NCBI GenBank assembly: GCA_003554565.1
Contig: PWGR01000218.1
Span: 1-8,437, forward strand
Direction of reading: 5' to 3'
DNA: 8,437 nt
Origin: Clostridia bacterium
GTDB lineage: Bacteria > Bacillota > Sulfobacillia > SLMV01
In this document: positions 1-5,945 of the stretch, in pieces
How the letters are laid out: the number at the start of each line of letters is the position of its first letter
Position numbering within the stretch: position 1 is the stretch's first letter
Notes under the pieces: generated by a model
Database searches by the model: none
Told to the model about the DNA's origin: nothing
Seen by the model: only the letters and a program-made list of their open reading frames with translations
Program-made: the position numbers and the translations under genes

Positions 1-756
1 GCCAGTTATACTTATCGCCTGTCTTATAATCTCCCCCTTTCGAGAATAATCCGGAGAAGCAATTTTCATCACCCCCGGACGCACAGTGGCCATCTGCGGG
101 CGCCCGGTCGGCGTCTCTATGGTGGCCATGATATCGCCACCGTAGGCGGGGCGGGTCTGCAGCAGCCGGCCATCCCCGGTGATCTCAAGTGATGTGCAGT
201 CTGCCGTGAGGCCGGTACGGAGCCGCGCAGCCAGGCGCGGCGCCAGGCTGCGACCTACCGGCGTACCTGCCATCAACAGCACCGCAGGGTCAAGCCGGCG
301 GACGGCATCCTCCAGGACATCGGTACAGGGTACGGGGCGGAAGTGCCCCAGCGCGGGTTCCTGGTACAGCTGCACCGTGTCCACCCCGTAGCGCAGCAGC
401 TCTCTGGCGGCAGGATCGCACTCCGCCCCAAAGATCACGCAGTGCACGGGCCAGCTCAGGTGCCGGGCCAACCTCTGTGCCTCTGCGATCAGCTCCAGGG
501 TAACCGGCTCAATCTCTTCCCCGCGCAGCTCTGCGGCCACCATCACCCCGGCGCTGCCGGTCGGCTCCGGCCCCGCGTCGCCTTCTGGTGTGTATATCGC
601 ATCTGCCGGGCATTCCTCCCGGCATATCGGACAGGCGCGGCAGTTTTCGTTGAATTCGGGACGCCCCTGCGTCCAGGTTATGGCCGCAAAGGGACACACA
701 TCTGCGCATATCCCGCAGCCGTCACAACGTTCGGGACAAATCTTTAAAACACTCAC
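1..756 (-). CDS. etfA: Electron transfer flavoprotein alpha subunit with N-terminal 2[4Fe-4S] ferredoxin domain (3' end outside window)
   Basis: The visible 252 residues begin at a GTG that overlaps the etfB stop codon as GTGA, with GAGGGAG (768-774) 11 bases upstream. Residues 7-50 form a ferredoxin module with two CX2CX2CX3CP motifs (Cys11/14/17/21 and Cys39/42/45/49). The EtfA domain follows, recognisable by TGLTADCTSLEI, TRPAYGGDIMATIET and PQMATVRPGVMK near the visible end. The C-terminal FAD domain lies beyond the left edge. EtfA pairs with EtfB and carries electrons between dehydrogenases and other carriers. Family knowledge: alpha subunits with this ferredoxin extension occur in flavin-based bifurcating or confurcating complexes such as caffeyl-CoA reductase and lactate dehydrogenase of acetogens. 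The partner dehydrogenase is not in view, so the substrate is unknown. Half of the visible Ile codons (8 of 16 by hand count) are ATA. Confidence 0.95.
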   Translation of the reverse strand, partial: MSVLKICPERCDGCGICADVCPFAAITWTQGRPEFNENCRACPICREECPADAIYTPEGDAGPEPTGSAGVMVAAELRGEEIEPVTLELIAEAQRLARHLSWPVHCVIFGAECDPAARELLRYGVDTVQLYQEPALGHFRPVPCTDVLEDAVRRLDPAVLLMAGTPVGRSLAPRLAARLRTGLTADCTSLEITGDGRLLQTRPAYGGDIMATIETPTGRPQMATVRPGVMKIASPDYSRKGEIIRQAISITG

Positions 757-1550
757 AAAAATCTCAACTCCCTCAGCGTGCGGGCCAGACAAGCTCCCAT
801 CCTGGCCGGATCACCGGTCCAGGTCACCTGTTCTGTCTCGGATTCGGGCGGGAAGATCTCCCGCACCCGGGTGGGAGATCCCTCCAGACCGAAGTGGCCG
901 GGTTCGCCCTCCTCCTCCAGGTCCGCACGACCCCAGGTCGGTATGTCATTGCCGGCCGTCTCCAGCTTCCGACGGAAGGAGGGGAGCCGCGGCTGATTCA
1001 GATCAGCTGTCACAGTAAGGAGGCAGGGCAGGTCAATTTCTACCACCTGTTCATCCCCGCCCATATCCAGAACGGCCTCCACCTGACCGGCATCTGTGCA
1101 ACGAATTTCCCTGGCGTATGAGGCGTGCGGTATGTCCAGGAACTCGGCCAGTTCCGGACCGACCTGGGCGGTATCCCCGTCGGTGGTCTGCATCCCGCAC
1201 AAAACCAGCTGATATCGAAGGCGGCGGATCGCCTGCGCCAGAGTGAAGCTGGTCGCGAGGGTATCGGCGCCGGCGAACTCCCGGTCCGCAAGCAGTATGC
1301 CGTTGTCCGCCCCCATCCACAGCGCTTCGCGCACGGCGGCCTCGGCCTGGGGCGGACCCATGCTCAGGGCGGTCACCCGGCCCCCGTCGCGCTCTTTGAG
1401 CGCAATCGCAGCCTCGAGGGCAAAAAGATCGTACGGGTTGGTCTGCGACTGCACTCCCTCGCGCATGAGGTTTCCGGTGTCCGGGTCCACCTCCACCTCC
1501 CCGGTGAGCGGAACCTGTTTTACACATACCACAATATCTATGATAACCAC
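753..1550 (-). CDS. etfB: Electron transfer flavoprotein beta subunit, bifurcating type
   Basis: EtfB carries the AMP- or second FAD-binding fold of the Etf heterodimer. Family blocks are clear: DIVVCVKQVP at the N-terminus, NPYDLFALE, LSMGPPQAEAAVREALWMGAD, FAGADTLATS, CGMQTTDGDTAQVGPE and TADLNQPRLPSFRRK. The GP.QAE, GADTLATS and DGDTAQVGP blocks resemble bifurcating rather than mitochondrial-type EtfB, in agreement with the ferredoxin-fused partner gene. The start is uncertain. The coordinate given uses GTG at 1548-1550, but this codon touches the Shine-Dalgarno AGAGGAG (1550-1556). ATA at 1539-1541 lies 8 bases after that site and gives MDIVVCVKQVP (262 residues), exactly the family N-terminus. 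GTG at 1530-1532 is 17 bases away and would delete part of the first strand. An upstream ATG at 1638-1640 adds a basic, unrelated tail. It ends by overlapping etfA by four bases, which suggests coupled translation. Confidence 0.95.
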   Translation of the reverse strand: MVIIDIVVCVKQVPLTGEVEVDPDTGNLMREGVQSQTNPYDLFALEAAIALKERDGGRVTALSMGPPQAEAAVREALWMGADNGILLADREFAGADTLATSFTLAQAIRRLRYQLVLCGMQTTDGDTAQVGPELAEFLDIPHASYAREIRCTDAGQVEAVLDMGGDEQVVEIDLPCLLTVTADLNQPRLPSFRRKLETAGNDIPTWGRADLEEEGEPGHFGLEGSPTRVREIFPPESETEQVTWTGDPARMGACLARTLRELRFL

Positions 1551-1556
1551 TCCTCT
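1550..1556 (-). promoter_or_regulatory. Ribosome binding site of etfB
   Basis: The minus strand reads AGAGGAG here, the only good Shine-Dalgarno near the conserved EtfB N-terminus. Eight bases separate it from the ATA codon at 1539-1541, the usual spacing, while it abuts the GTG at 1548-1550. A second AGGAGG at 1590-1595 has no ATG, GTG or TTG at a workable distance and looks orphaned. Confidence 0.7.
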
Positions 1557-1612
1557 CTGACGCCTGCTGCGATGCAGTTGTGCGGTGCCCCTCCTAGGGA
1601 TTTCTTTGGCGA

Positions 1613-1638
1613 CCCGCTGCCTCCTCCCCGCCCCGCCC
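1613..1638 (-). other. G-rich tract, possible G-quadruplex, in the etfBA upstream region
   Basis: On the minus strand the sequence has G runs at 1636-1638, 1631-1634, 1626-1629 and 1613-1615. The first three are separated by single C residues and the last by a ten-base loop containing two GG pairs. It lies about 60-90 bases upstream of etfB on its sense strand and just upstream of the rightward -35 box. It could fold in the etf leader RNA if transcription starts further upstream, but it could equally be base composition. Confidence 0.35.
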
Positions 1639-1644
1639 ACTTCC

Positions 1645-1673
1645 TTGACCTCTCACCCCGGCGCAGGTATGAT
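1645..1673 (+). promoter_or_regulatory. Sigma70-type promoter for the methyltransferase-YkoF/thiN operon
   Basis: TTGACC (1645-1650) and TATGAT (1668-1673) are separated by exactly 17 bases, close to the sigma70/sigmaA consensus. Transcription would begin near 1680-1682, leaving a leader of roughly 33 bases before the GTG at 1714. That leader is far too short for a TPP riboswitch. The in-frame ATG at 1669 lies inside the -10 box, which argues against it as the translation start. No convincing promoter was found for the divergent etfBA transcript. Confidence 0.7.
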
Positions 1674-1695
1674 CACCGTAAATGATTCAGAAGAC

Positions 1696-1708
1696 GGAAG
1701 GGGTGAGG
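1696..1708 (+). promoter_or_regulatory. Ribosome binding site deciding the GTG start of the methyltransferase-YkoF gene
   Basis: The purine-rich stretch GGAAGGGGTGAGG ends five bases before GTG at 1714-1716. Together with the promoter upstream it favours this GTG over the in-frame ATG codons at 1585 and 1669, which lie upstream of, or inside, the promoter. Confidence 0.65.
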
Positions 1709-1713
1709 CAGCC

Positions 1714-2715
1714 GTGAACGAACGCACCGACCGGGATCCCTCTGGTTACTTCGCCGATACCGCGGCTGACTACGATTCTTGGTACGAGACACCGCAGGGA
1801 GCCTTCATTGATGACATAGAGACAGAACTGGTGTTTGATCTGGTCCCCCCGGTGCCGGGAGAAAAAGTGCTGGATGTCGGCTGCGGGACCGGCAACTTCT
1901 CCCTCAAGCTCGCGCAGAAGGGCTGTGAAGTCACCGGCATCGATGTTTCACCGCACATGCTGCAGCACGCACTGGAAAAGGCCGCGGGCACCGACCTGCC
2001 GGTGTCCTTTTCCCAGATGGATGCGCGACACACCGAGTTTCCCGATGATCATTTCGACGCAGTGTATTCTGTCACCGCCCTCGAATTCATACCGGACCGC
2101 GACCAGGCCCTGGAGGAGCTCCGTCGCGTTCTGAAGCCGGGCGGGAGAATGGTGATCGGCACCATAGCCGGCGACAGCCCGTGGGGAGAGGCCTACCGGG
2201 CCGCGGCAGAAGCTGATCCCGGATCTGTCTTCCGGCACGCGGATTTTCCCACCCGGGAGGAGATCGAGAGCCTGCGGGAGGACGAGGTCACCGGCAGCGG
2301 GGAATGCCTTTTCATCCCACCGGACGCCGACCCCGGGCGCCTCCGACGCGAAGAGGAACATCGCTGCCGGGGCTCCCACCCCGGCGGTTTCTTCGCCGTG
2401 GCCTGGAGAAAGCCCGCACCGTCCCCTGTGTCCTGCCAGATATCACTGTACCCGCTGGCCGGCGCGAAAATGAACGCAGATGACGCGGTCCGCGAGGTCC
2501 TGAAAATCCTGCCCGAGTACGATCCGGCCGTGCAGGTGAATCCCATGAGCTCGGTCCTGTCCGCACCCCCGGATATACTGACCGCCATGCTGCGCCGGGT
2601 CACCGAGCACTGTGCGGAGCGGCAGATTCCCTTCAGTCTGGCAGTGACCATATCCAACACCTGCGGTCGCGCGGGTCGAGCGGGGAGAGATGAACCTCAT
2701 GTGTGCGAGAGATGA
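1714..2715 (+). CDS. Class I SAM-dependent methyltransferase fused to a C-terminal YkoF-like thiamine/HMP-binding domain
   Basis: This 333-residue protein has two parts. Residues about 10-235 form a Rossmann methyltransferase: motif I VLDVGCGTG (52-60), the SAM-ribose acid in GIDVSPHML (Asp77), the FPDDHFDAVYSV block near 109-120, and LEELRRVLKPGG. The domain closes with GGFFAVAWRKP, as in UbiE-like small-molecule methylases. Residues about 239-318 resemble the YkoF family: CQISLYPL at 241-248, NPMSSVL at 276-282, and TISNTCG at 312-318. In Bacillus subtilis YkoF binds thiamine and belongs to a hydroxymethylpyrimidine uptake operon. The frame is continuous across the junction. A GTG at 2428 could start the second domain alone, but it has no well-placed Shine-Dalgarno. 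The gene overlaps thiN by 17 bases. A role in recognising or modifying a thiamine-related compound is inference; the methyl acceptor is unknown. The ~15-residue Arg-rich tail appears unrelated to either domain. Confidence 0.88.
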   Translation: MNERTDRDPSGYFADTAADYDSWYETPQGAFIDDIETELVFDLVPPVPGEKVLDVGCGTGNFSLKLAQKGCEVTGIDVSPHMLQHALEKAAGTDLPVSFSQMDARHTEFPDDHFDAVYSVTALEFIPDRDQALEELRRVLKPGGRMVIGTIAGDSPWGEAYRAAAEADPGSVFRHADFPTREEIESLREDEVTGSGECLFIPPDADPGRLRREEEHRCRGSHPGGFFAVAWRKPAPSPVSCQISLYPLAGAKMNADDAVREVLKILPEYDPAVQVNPMSSVLSAPPDILTAMLRRVTEHCAERQIPFSLAVTISNTCGRAGRAGRDEPHVCER

Positions 2716-3394
2716 CCCGCGCCGGGCGGTGATCGTCGCGGCGGGAGGACCGCCGCCGGAGTCACCACAACACCAGTACATACAAGATGTGCTGCGGGAT
2801 GGAGATCTTCTGGTGGCAGCAGACGGGGGAACGGAGGTGCTGCGCCATCTCGGGCTCACACCCGATGCTGTGGTAGGAGATCTGGATTCCCTGCCGCAGG
2901 ACGGGATCGCCCGCATGCAGGCGAGGTATCCCGGACACATCATCCGGCACCCGGCGGAAAAAGACCACACCGACGGACAGCTGGCCGTGCAGTGGACCCT
3001 GCAGCAGCTGGAGTGCCGGGAGGAGAAGCATCTCATCATCTGCGGGGCATTCGGCGATCGATTCGATCACTCGCTGGCGCTGGCGCTGTACGCGGCGGCC
3101 CTCGGCCGCGACAGCGGAACCTCGATAGTGCTGACCGACGGGCGCCAGTGGGCTTACCCGGTGTGCGGGGCGCTGACGCTGCGGGGAGCGCCGGGTGATA
3201 CCGTCTCACTGATACCGCTGACCGGGCGGGCGACCGACGTGCATATCCGCGGGTTTCGCTACCCGCTCAGCGGAGGAACGCTGCACTGGGGCCAGACCCT
3301 GGGCGTCAGCAACGAGATGAAGGATTCGCGCGCCCGGGTGCAGGTGCGGGGAGAGGGAGTTCTTCTCGCGGTGCATCACACCAGCGACCACTGA
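2699..3394 (+). CDS. thiN: Thiamine pyrophosphokinase
   Basis: ThiN transfers pyrophosphate from ATP to thiamine, giving thiamine diphosphate in the cytoplasm. The 231-residue product has the family signatures in order: AADGG (40-44), VVGDLDSL (58-65), KDHTD (88-92), CGAFGDRFDH (115-124), LTDG, a C-terminal beta-domain with GDTVSLIPL, and the substrate-site SNEM near the end. The usual GG of the GA.GGR.DH block is GD here. ATG 2699 was chosen because GGGGAG (2682-2687) lies 11 bases upstream; the in-frame ATG at 2690 is only two bases from it. Either start lies inside the end of the preceding methyltransferase-YkoF gene, so the two are probably cotranscribed and translationally coupled, supporting a shared thiamine role. 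Its last 19 bases overlap hisJ on the opposite strand. Confidence 0.95.
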   Translation: MCARDDPRRAVIVAAGGPPPESPQHQYIQDVLRDGDLLVAADGGTEVLRHLGLTPDAVVGDLDSLPQDGIARMQARYPGHIIRHPAEKDHTDGQLAVQWTLQQLECREEKHLIICGAFGDRFDHSLALALYAAALGRDSGTSIVLTDGRQWAYPVCGALTLRGAPGDTVSLIPLTGRATDVHIRGFRYPLSGGTLHWGQTLGVSNEMKDSRARVQVRGEGVLLAVHHTSDH

Positions 3395-4197
3395 CGCGGC
3401 AGGCGATTGCGAAACCACGCCGCCTGTGAGAGGCCGCTGCGGCGGGCGTGCCGCTTGAGACACTTCATCCCCGCCCCCACCAGCTCCGGGGTGTGGCTGT
3501 CACTTCCCAGGGTGACCAGCTCACCACCCAGACGCCGGTATTCACGCAGAATTGACCGGGAGGGGTAAGGCTCACCGGGCGGCTGCCGCAGGCCGGACGC
3601 ATTCAATTCCATGAGCACCCCATCCTGCAGCATCCGTTTGATGATCTCCACCACCTGGGGCCAGTGCGGGGAGTCGGGGTCCAGGCCGGGCACCCGCCGC
3701 GCCCCGTGCAGTTCGATCTGCGGGCCGTGTCTTTTGGGCAGGTCGAAGTGACCCACACTGTCCACATCTATTTCTGCCAGCATTTGCCCGACTGAATCGA
3801 GATATGCGCGGTAGTAGTCATCCGCCTCCGAGCTGTCGCAGGACTCGTAGGTGTAGCGCACTCCCCCGGCCACGTGCACCGTCCCGAGAACGAAGTCAAA
3901 CGGCCACTCGCGCAGAAAATCCCGGATCTCGGGAGCCCGCCCCGGGTAGTAGCCTATCTCCACCCCCACGGCGATCTCGCGATCACAACCCGCATCGCGG
4001 TCCAGGCGGCGCAGCACGTCGAAGCGTTCGGACACCTCGCGGGACGAGGGCAGAAACTCGTCCGGGGCAAACTCGGCGTGATCGGTGAAGCACAACCCGG
4101 ACAGACCGCGCCGCCCCGCCCACCGGATGACTTCTGCGGGCGGGCTCTCGCTGTCGGGCGAGTAACAGGTGTGAATGTGACAGTCGTACGATGGCAT
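3376..4197 (-). CDS. hisJ: Histidinol-phosphatase, PHP family (HisJ-like)
   Basis: The product of 273 residues matches the length and motif order of HisJ, which removes phosphate from L-histidinol phosphate in histidine synthesis. The PHP metal-site residues are all visible: HIHT (His7, His9), FTDH (Asp39, His40), GVEIGY (Glu80), GTVH (His108), GHFDL (His150) and LGSDSH (Asp233, His235). LNASGLR (198-204) is also typical of the family. ATG 4197 is preceded by TGAGGAA (4208-4214), which overlaps the efp stop codon; the gap to efp is only 14 bases, so it is probably the last gene of that unit. No other histidine genes are in view, and a different PHP phosphoesterase activity cannot be excluded. 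Its 3' end overlaps thiN tail-to-tail, and no terminator is visible. Confidence 0.88.
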   Translation of the reverse strand: MPSYDCHIHTCYSPDSESPPAEVIRWAGRRGLSGLCFTDHAEFAPDEFLPSSREVSERFDVLRRLDRDAGCDREIAVGVEIGYYPGRAPEIRDFLREWPFDFVLGTVHVAGGVRYTYESCDSSEADDYYRAYLDSVGQMLAEIDVDSVGHFDLPKRHGPQIELHGARRVPGLDPDSPHWPQVVEIIKRMLQDGVLMELNASGLRQPPGEPYPSRSILREYRRLGGELVTLGSDSHTPELVGAGMKCLKRHARRSGLSQAAWFRNRLPRQWSLV

Positions 4198-4211
4198 CGG
4201 GGTCCGGTTCC

Positions 4212-4781
4212 TCAGTCGCGCGATTCGACGCGCTCGGTATACTCACCCGTGCGGGTGTCTATGCGCACCTTGTCGCCTTCATTGATGAAAAGCGGTACCG
4301 ATACGGTGGCTCCCGTCTCCACAGTGGCTTCCTTGGTGCCACCGGTCACCGTGTCCCCCTTGAGGCCGGGCACGGTGTCGGTAACCTCCAGGACAACGCT
4401 GGTGGGAAGGTCCACCCCGACCATCTCGTCCTTGAAGGTCAGGACCCTGACTTCGGTGTTCTCCCTCAGCCATTTGACTGCCTCGCCCAGCTGCTCCTCA
4501 GACAGGGCAGTCTGCTCGAAGGTCTCCGTATCCATGAAGTAGAACATATCCCCGTCGCGGTACAGGTACTGCATCCGGCGTTTTTCGAGATGGGCCGCCG
4601 GGACCTTCTCTCCCGAACGCAGGGTCTGCTGCGTTATGGTTCCAGTCATCAGGTTCTTGAGGCGCGCCCGCACGAAGGCCGGGCCCTTGCCCGGTTTCAC
4701 GTGCTGCGACTCCAGCACCTGCAGGATCTCGCCGTCCATCTCCACGGTCAGTCCGGGACGAAAGTCGTTGGTAGATATCAC
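4212..4781 (-). CDS. efp: Translation elongation factor P
   Basis: EF-P binds between the ribosomal P and E sites and relieves stalling at polyproline stretches. The 189-residue length is normal and all three beta-barrel domains are present. The loop KPGKGPAF (29-36) places Lys32 at the tip, where post-translational modification occurs in many bacteria; none of the known EF-P modification genes is in this window, so its modification is unknown. The start is GTG (4779-4781), overlapping the stop of the peptidase gene as GTGA, so translation probably continues from the upstream gene; GGTGGTGA just before may help. A Xaa-Pro peptidase gene directly before efp is a common arrangement in Bacillota. 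Linking two proline-related functions is suggestive but not proof of joint action. Confidence 0.97.
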   Translation of the reverse strand: MISTNDFRPGLTVEMDGEILQVLESQHVKPGKGPAFVRARLKNLMTGTITQQTLRSGEKVPAAHLEKRRMQYLYRDGDMFYFMDTETFEQTALSEEQLGEAVKWLRENTEVRVLTFKDEMVGVDLPTSVVLEVTDTVPGLKGDTVTGGTKEATVETGATVSVPLFINEGDKVRIDTRTGEYTERVESRD

Positions 4782-5863
4782 GCATCAATCACCACCAGAT
4801 CCTTGCTTATGCCCGTAAGTATCTCGCCTGCATCTTCGGTCACTACCACCAGGTCCTCTATGCGGACCCCGCCCCATTCGGGGACGTAGATCCCGGGTTC
4901 CACCGTGACCACCATGCCGGGCTCAAGTGGGGTAGTGCCCCGCCGCCGGCTGAGGGAGGGTCCCTCGTGCACCGCCAACCCGACGCCGTGTCCGAGGCCG
5001 TGGCCGAAGTATTCACCGTATCCGGCATCCTCAATGATGTCGCGCGCGACCTCATCGATTTCTGCTCCGGTCTTGCCCGGTTCGATCGCAGCCACCGCGG
5101 CTTCCTGCGCGCGCAGGACCACGTGATAGATTTCACTCTGACGCTCATCAGCTGCCCCCACAACCACGGTGCGCGTGGCATCGGAGCAGTACCCGCAGCG
5201 GCGTGCGCCGTAGTCGAAGGTGATGAAGTCCCCCCGTTCGATTTCCTTGTCTGAGGCCTGCCCGTGCGGCATGGACGAGCGCACTCCGGAGGCAATAATC
5301 AGGGGAAATGCCAATCCCTCTGCCCCGCGGCGTCGCATGCAGAACTCAAAATCGAGGGCAATATCCTCCTCCGCGCGCCCCGGTGCCACTGACGGCAGTA
5401 TTTCCTCAAAGGCGGCATCGGCGGTCCACGCGGCCTCACGTATCATGTCCAGTTCTTCCGGATCCTTCACCTGTCGCAGCTTCTCTACCACCCCGGAGGT
5501 CGCCACCCACTGCACCGCCTCTATCTCATCGGTCAGATTGCAGTATTCCTCGTACGTCGTGTGTCCCGCTTCGAATCCGACCCGGCCGGGATCCAGATCA
5601 GAGAGGAACTCGCGCAGTGTATCCCGCGCATTCTCCTTCACCTGCACCGGGGCGAAGCCCGGCGCCTGCTCCGCCGCCTGCTCGGTGTAACGTGAGTCCA
5701 CGAAAATGTACTGTTCCTCCGGGGTAATCAGCAGGGCCCCTGCCGACCCCGTGAACCCGCTGAGGTACCTGCGGTTCTCCGCGCTGGCGACGAGAAGATG
5801 GTCAGGGTCGTCCCTTCGCTGCAGCTCATAGCGCAGCCTTTCAAGCCTCTCATTCCCTGCCAC
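4778..5863 (-). CDS. pepP: Xaa-Pro peptidase, M24 family (PepP/PepQ-like, YqhT type)
   Basis: This 361-residue cytoplasmic metallopeptidase should cleave peptides next to proline. It has an N-terminal creatinase-like domain (about 1-125, with RRYLSGFTGSAGALLI and FVDSRYTEQA) and a C-terminal pita-bread domain. All five metal ligands of the dinuclear site are visible: Asp217 and Asp228 in FDYGARRCGYCSD, His292 in HGLGHGVGLAVHE, Glu322 in VEPGIYVP and Glu336 in RIED. The length fits the short PepQ/YqhT-type proteins better than the longer E. coli PepP, so aminopeptidase versus dipeptidase is unresolved. GTG 5863 was chosen because GAGGAA (5873-5878) sits nine bases upstream; the longer reading frame to 5905 runs into the upstream stem-loop. 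It overlaps efp by four bases. Confidence 0.93.
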   Translation of the reverse strand: MAGNERLERLRYELQRRDDPDHLLVASAENRRYLSGFTGSAGALLITPEEQYIFVDSRYTEQAAEQAPGFAPVQVKENARDTLREFLSDLDPGRVGFEAGHTTYEEYCNLTDEIEAVQWVATSGVVEKLRQVKDPEELDMIREAAWTADAAFEEILPSVAPGRAEEDIALDFEFCMRRRGAEGLAFPLIIASGVRSSMPHGQASDKEIERGDFITFDYGARRCGYCSDATRTVVVGAADERQSEIYHVVLRAQEAAVAAIEPGKTGAEIDEVARDIIEDAGYGEYFGHGLGHGVGLAVHEGPSLSRRRGTTPLEPGMVVTVEPGIYVPEWGGVRIEDLVVVTEDAGEILTGISKDLVVIDA

Positions 5864-5872
5864 TGATCTCAC

Positions 5873-5878
5873 TTCCTC
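5873..5878 (-). promoter_or_regulatory. Ribosome binding site of the Xaa-Pro peptidase gene
   Basis: GAGGAA on the minus strand is nine bases before GTG 5861-5863 and nine bases after the base of the stem-loop at 5887-5926. It decides the start in favour of this GTG rather than the ATG at 5905. Confidence 0.65.
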
Positions 5879-5886
5879 TCGATTTC

Positions 5887-5926
5887 TGCGGCAGCGATCG
5901 CGCAAAGGCGCGGGATCGCTGCCGCA
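5887..5926 (-). repeat. Strong inverted repeat (stem-loop) between glyA and the peptidase gene
   Basis: TGCGGCAGCGATC (5887-5899) is the exact reverse complement of 5914-5926, giving 13 perfect pairs. Inside, GCGC (5900-5903) pairs with GCGC (5908-5911) around a four-base loop, leaving a two-base bulge. On the minus-strand transcript it lies about 20 bases after the glyA stop and just before the peptidase Shine-Dalgarno. No U run follows it on either strand, so it is not a canonical intrinsic terminator. It may stabilise the upstream mRNA, mark a processing site, partially reduce read-through, or be a palindromic protein site. Confidence 0.8.
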
Positions 5927-5945
5927 TCGGTTATCCCGTCTTTCG

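Noticed and set aside
1551..1640. EtfB starting at ATG 1640
   Set aside because: The extra residues are basic and low in similarity to any EtfB N-terminus, and they precede a clear Shine-Dalgarno next to the conserved DIVVCVKQVP.
1585..1713. Longer N-terminus for the methyltransferase-YkoF protein from ATG 1585 or ATG 1669
   Set aside because: ATG 1585 lies upstream of the promoter and ATG 1669 lies inside its -10 box; neither has a Shine-Dalgarno, and the added residues do not resemble a methyltransferase N-terminus.
2428..2430. Separate YkoF gene beginning at an internal GTG
   Set aside because: There is no stop between the domains and no Shine-Dalgarno at a workable distance (GGAGAA ends 17 bases away), so a single fusion protein is the simpler reading.
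5887..5926. Intrinsic terminator
   Set aside because: The stem is strong, but neither strand has a U tract after it, so it is annotated as an inverted repeat only.
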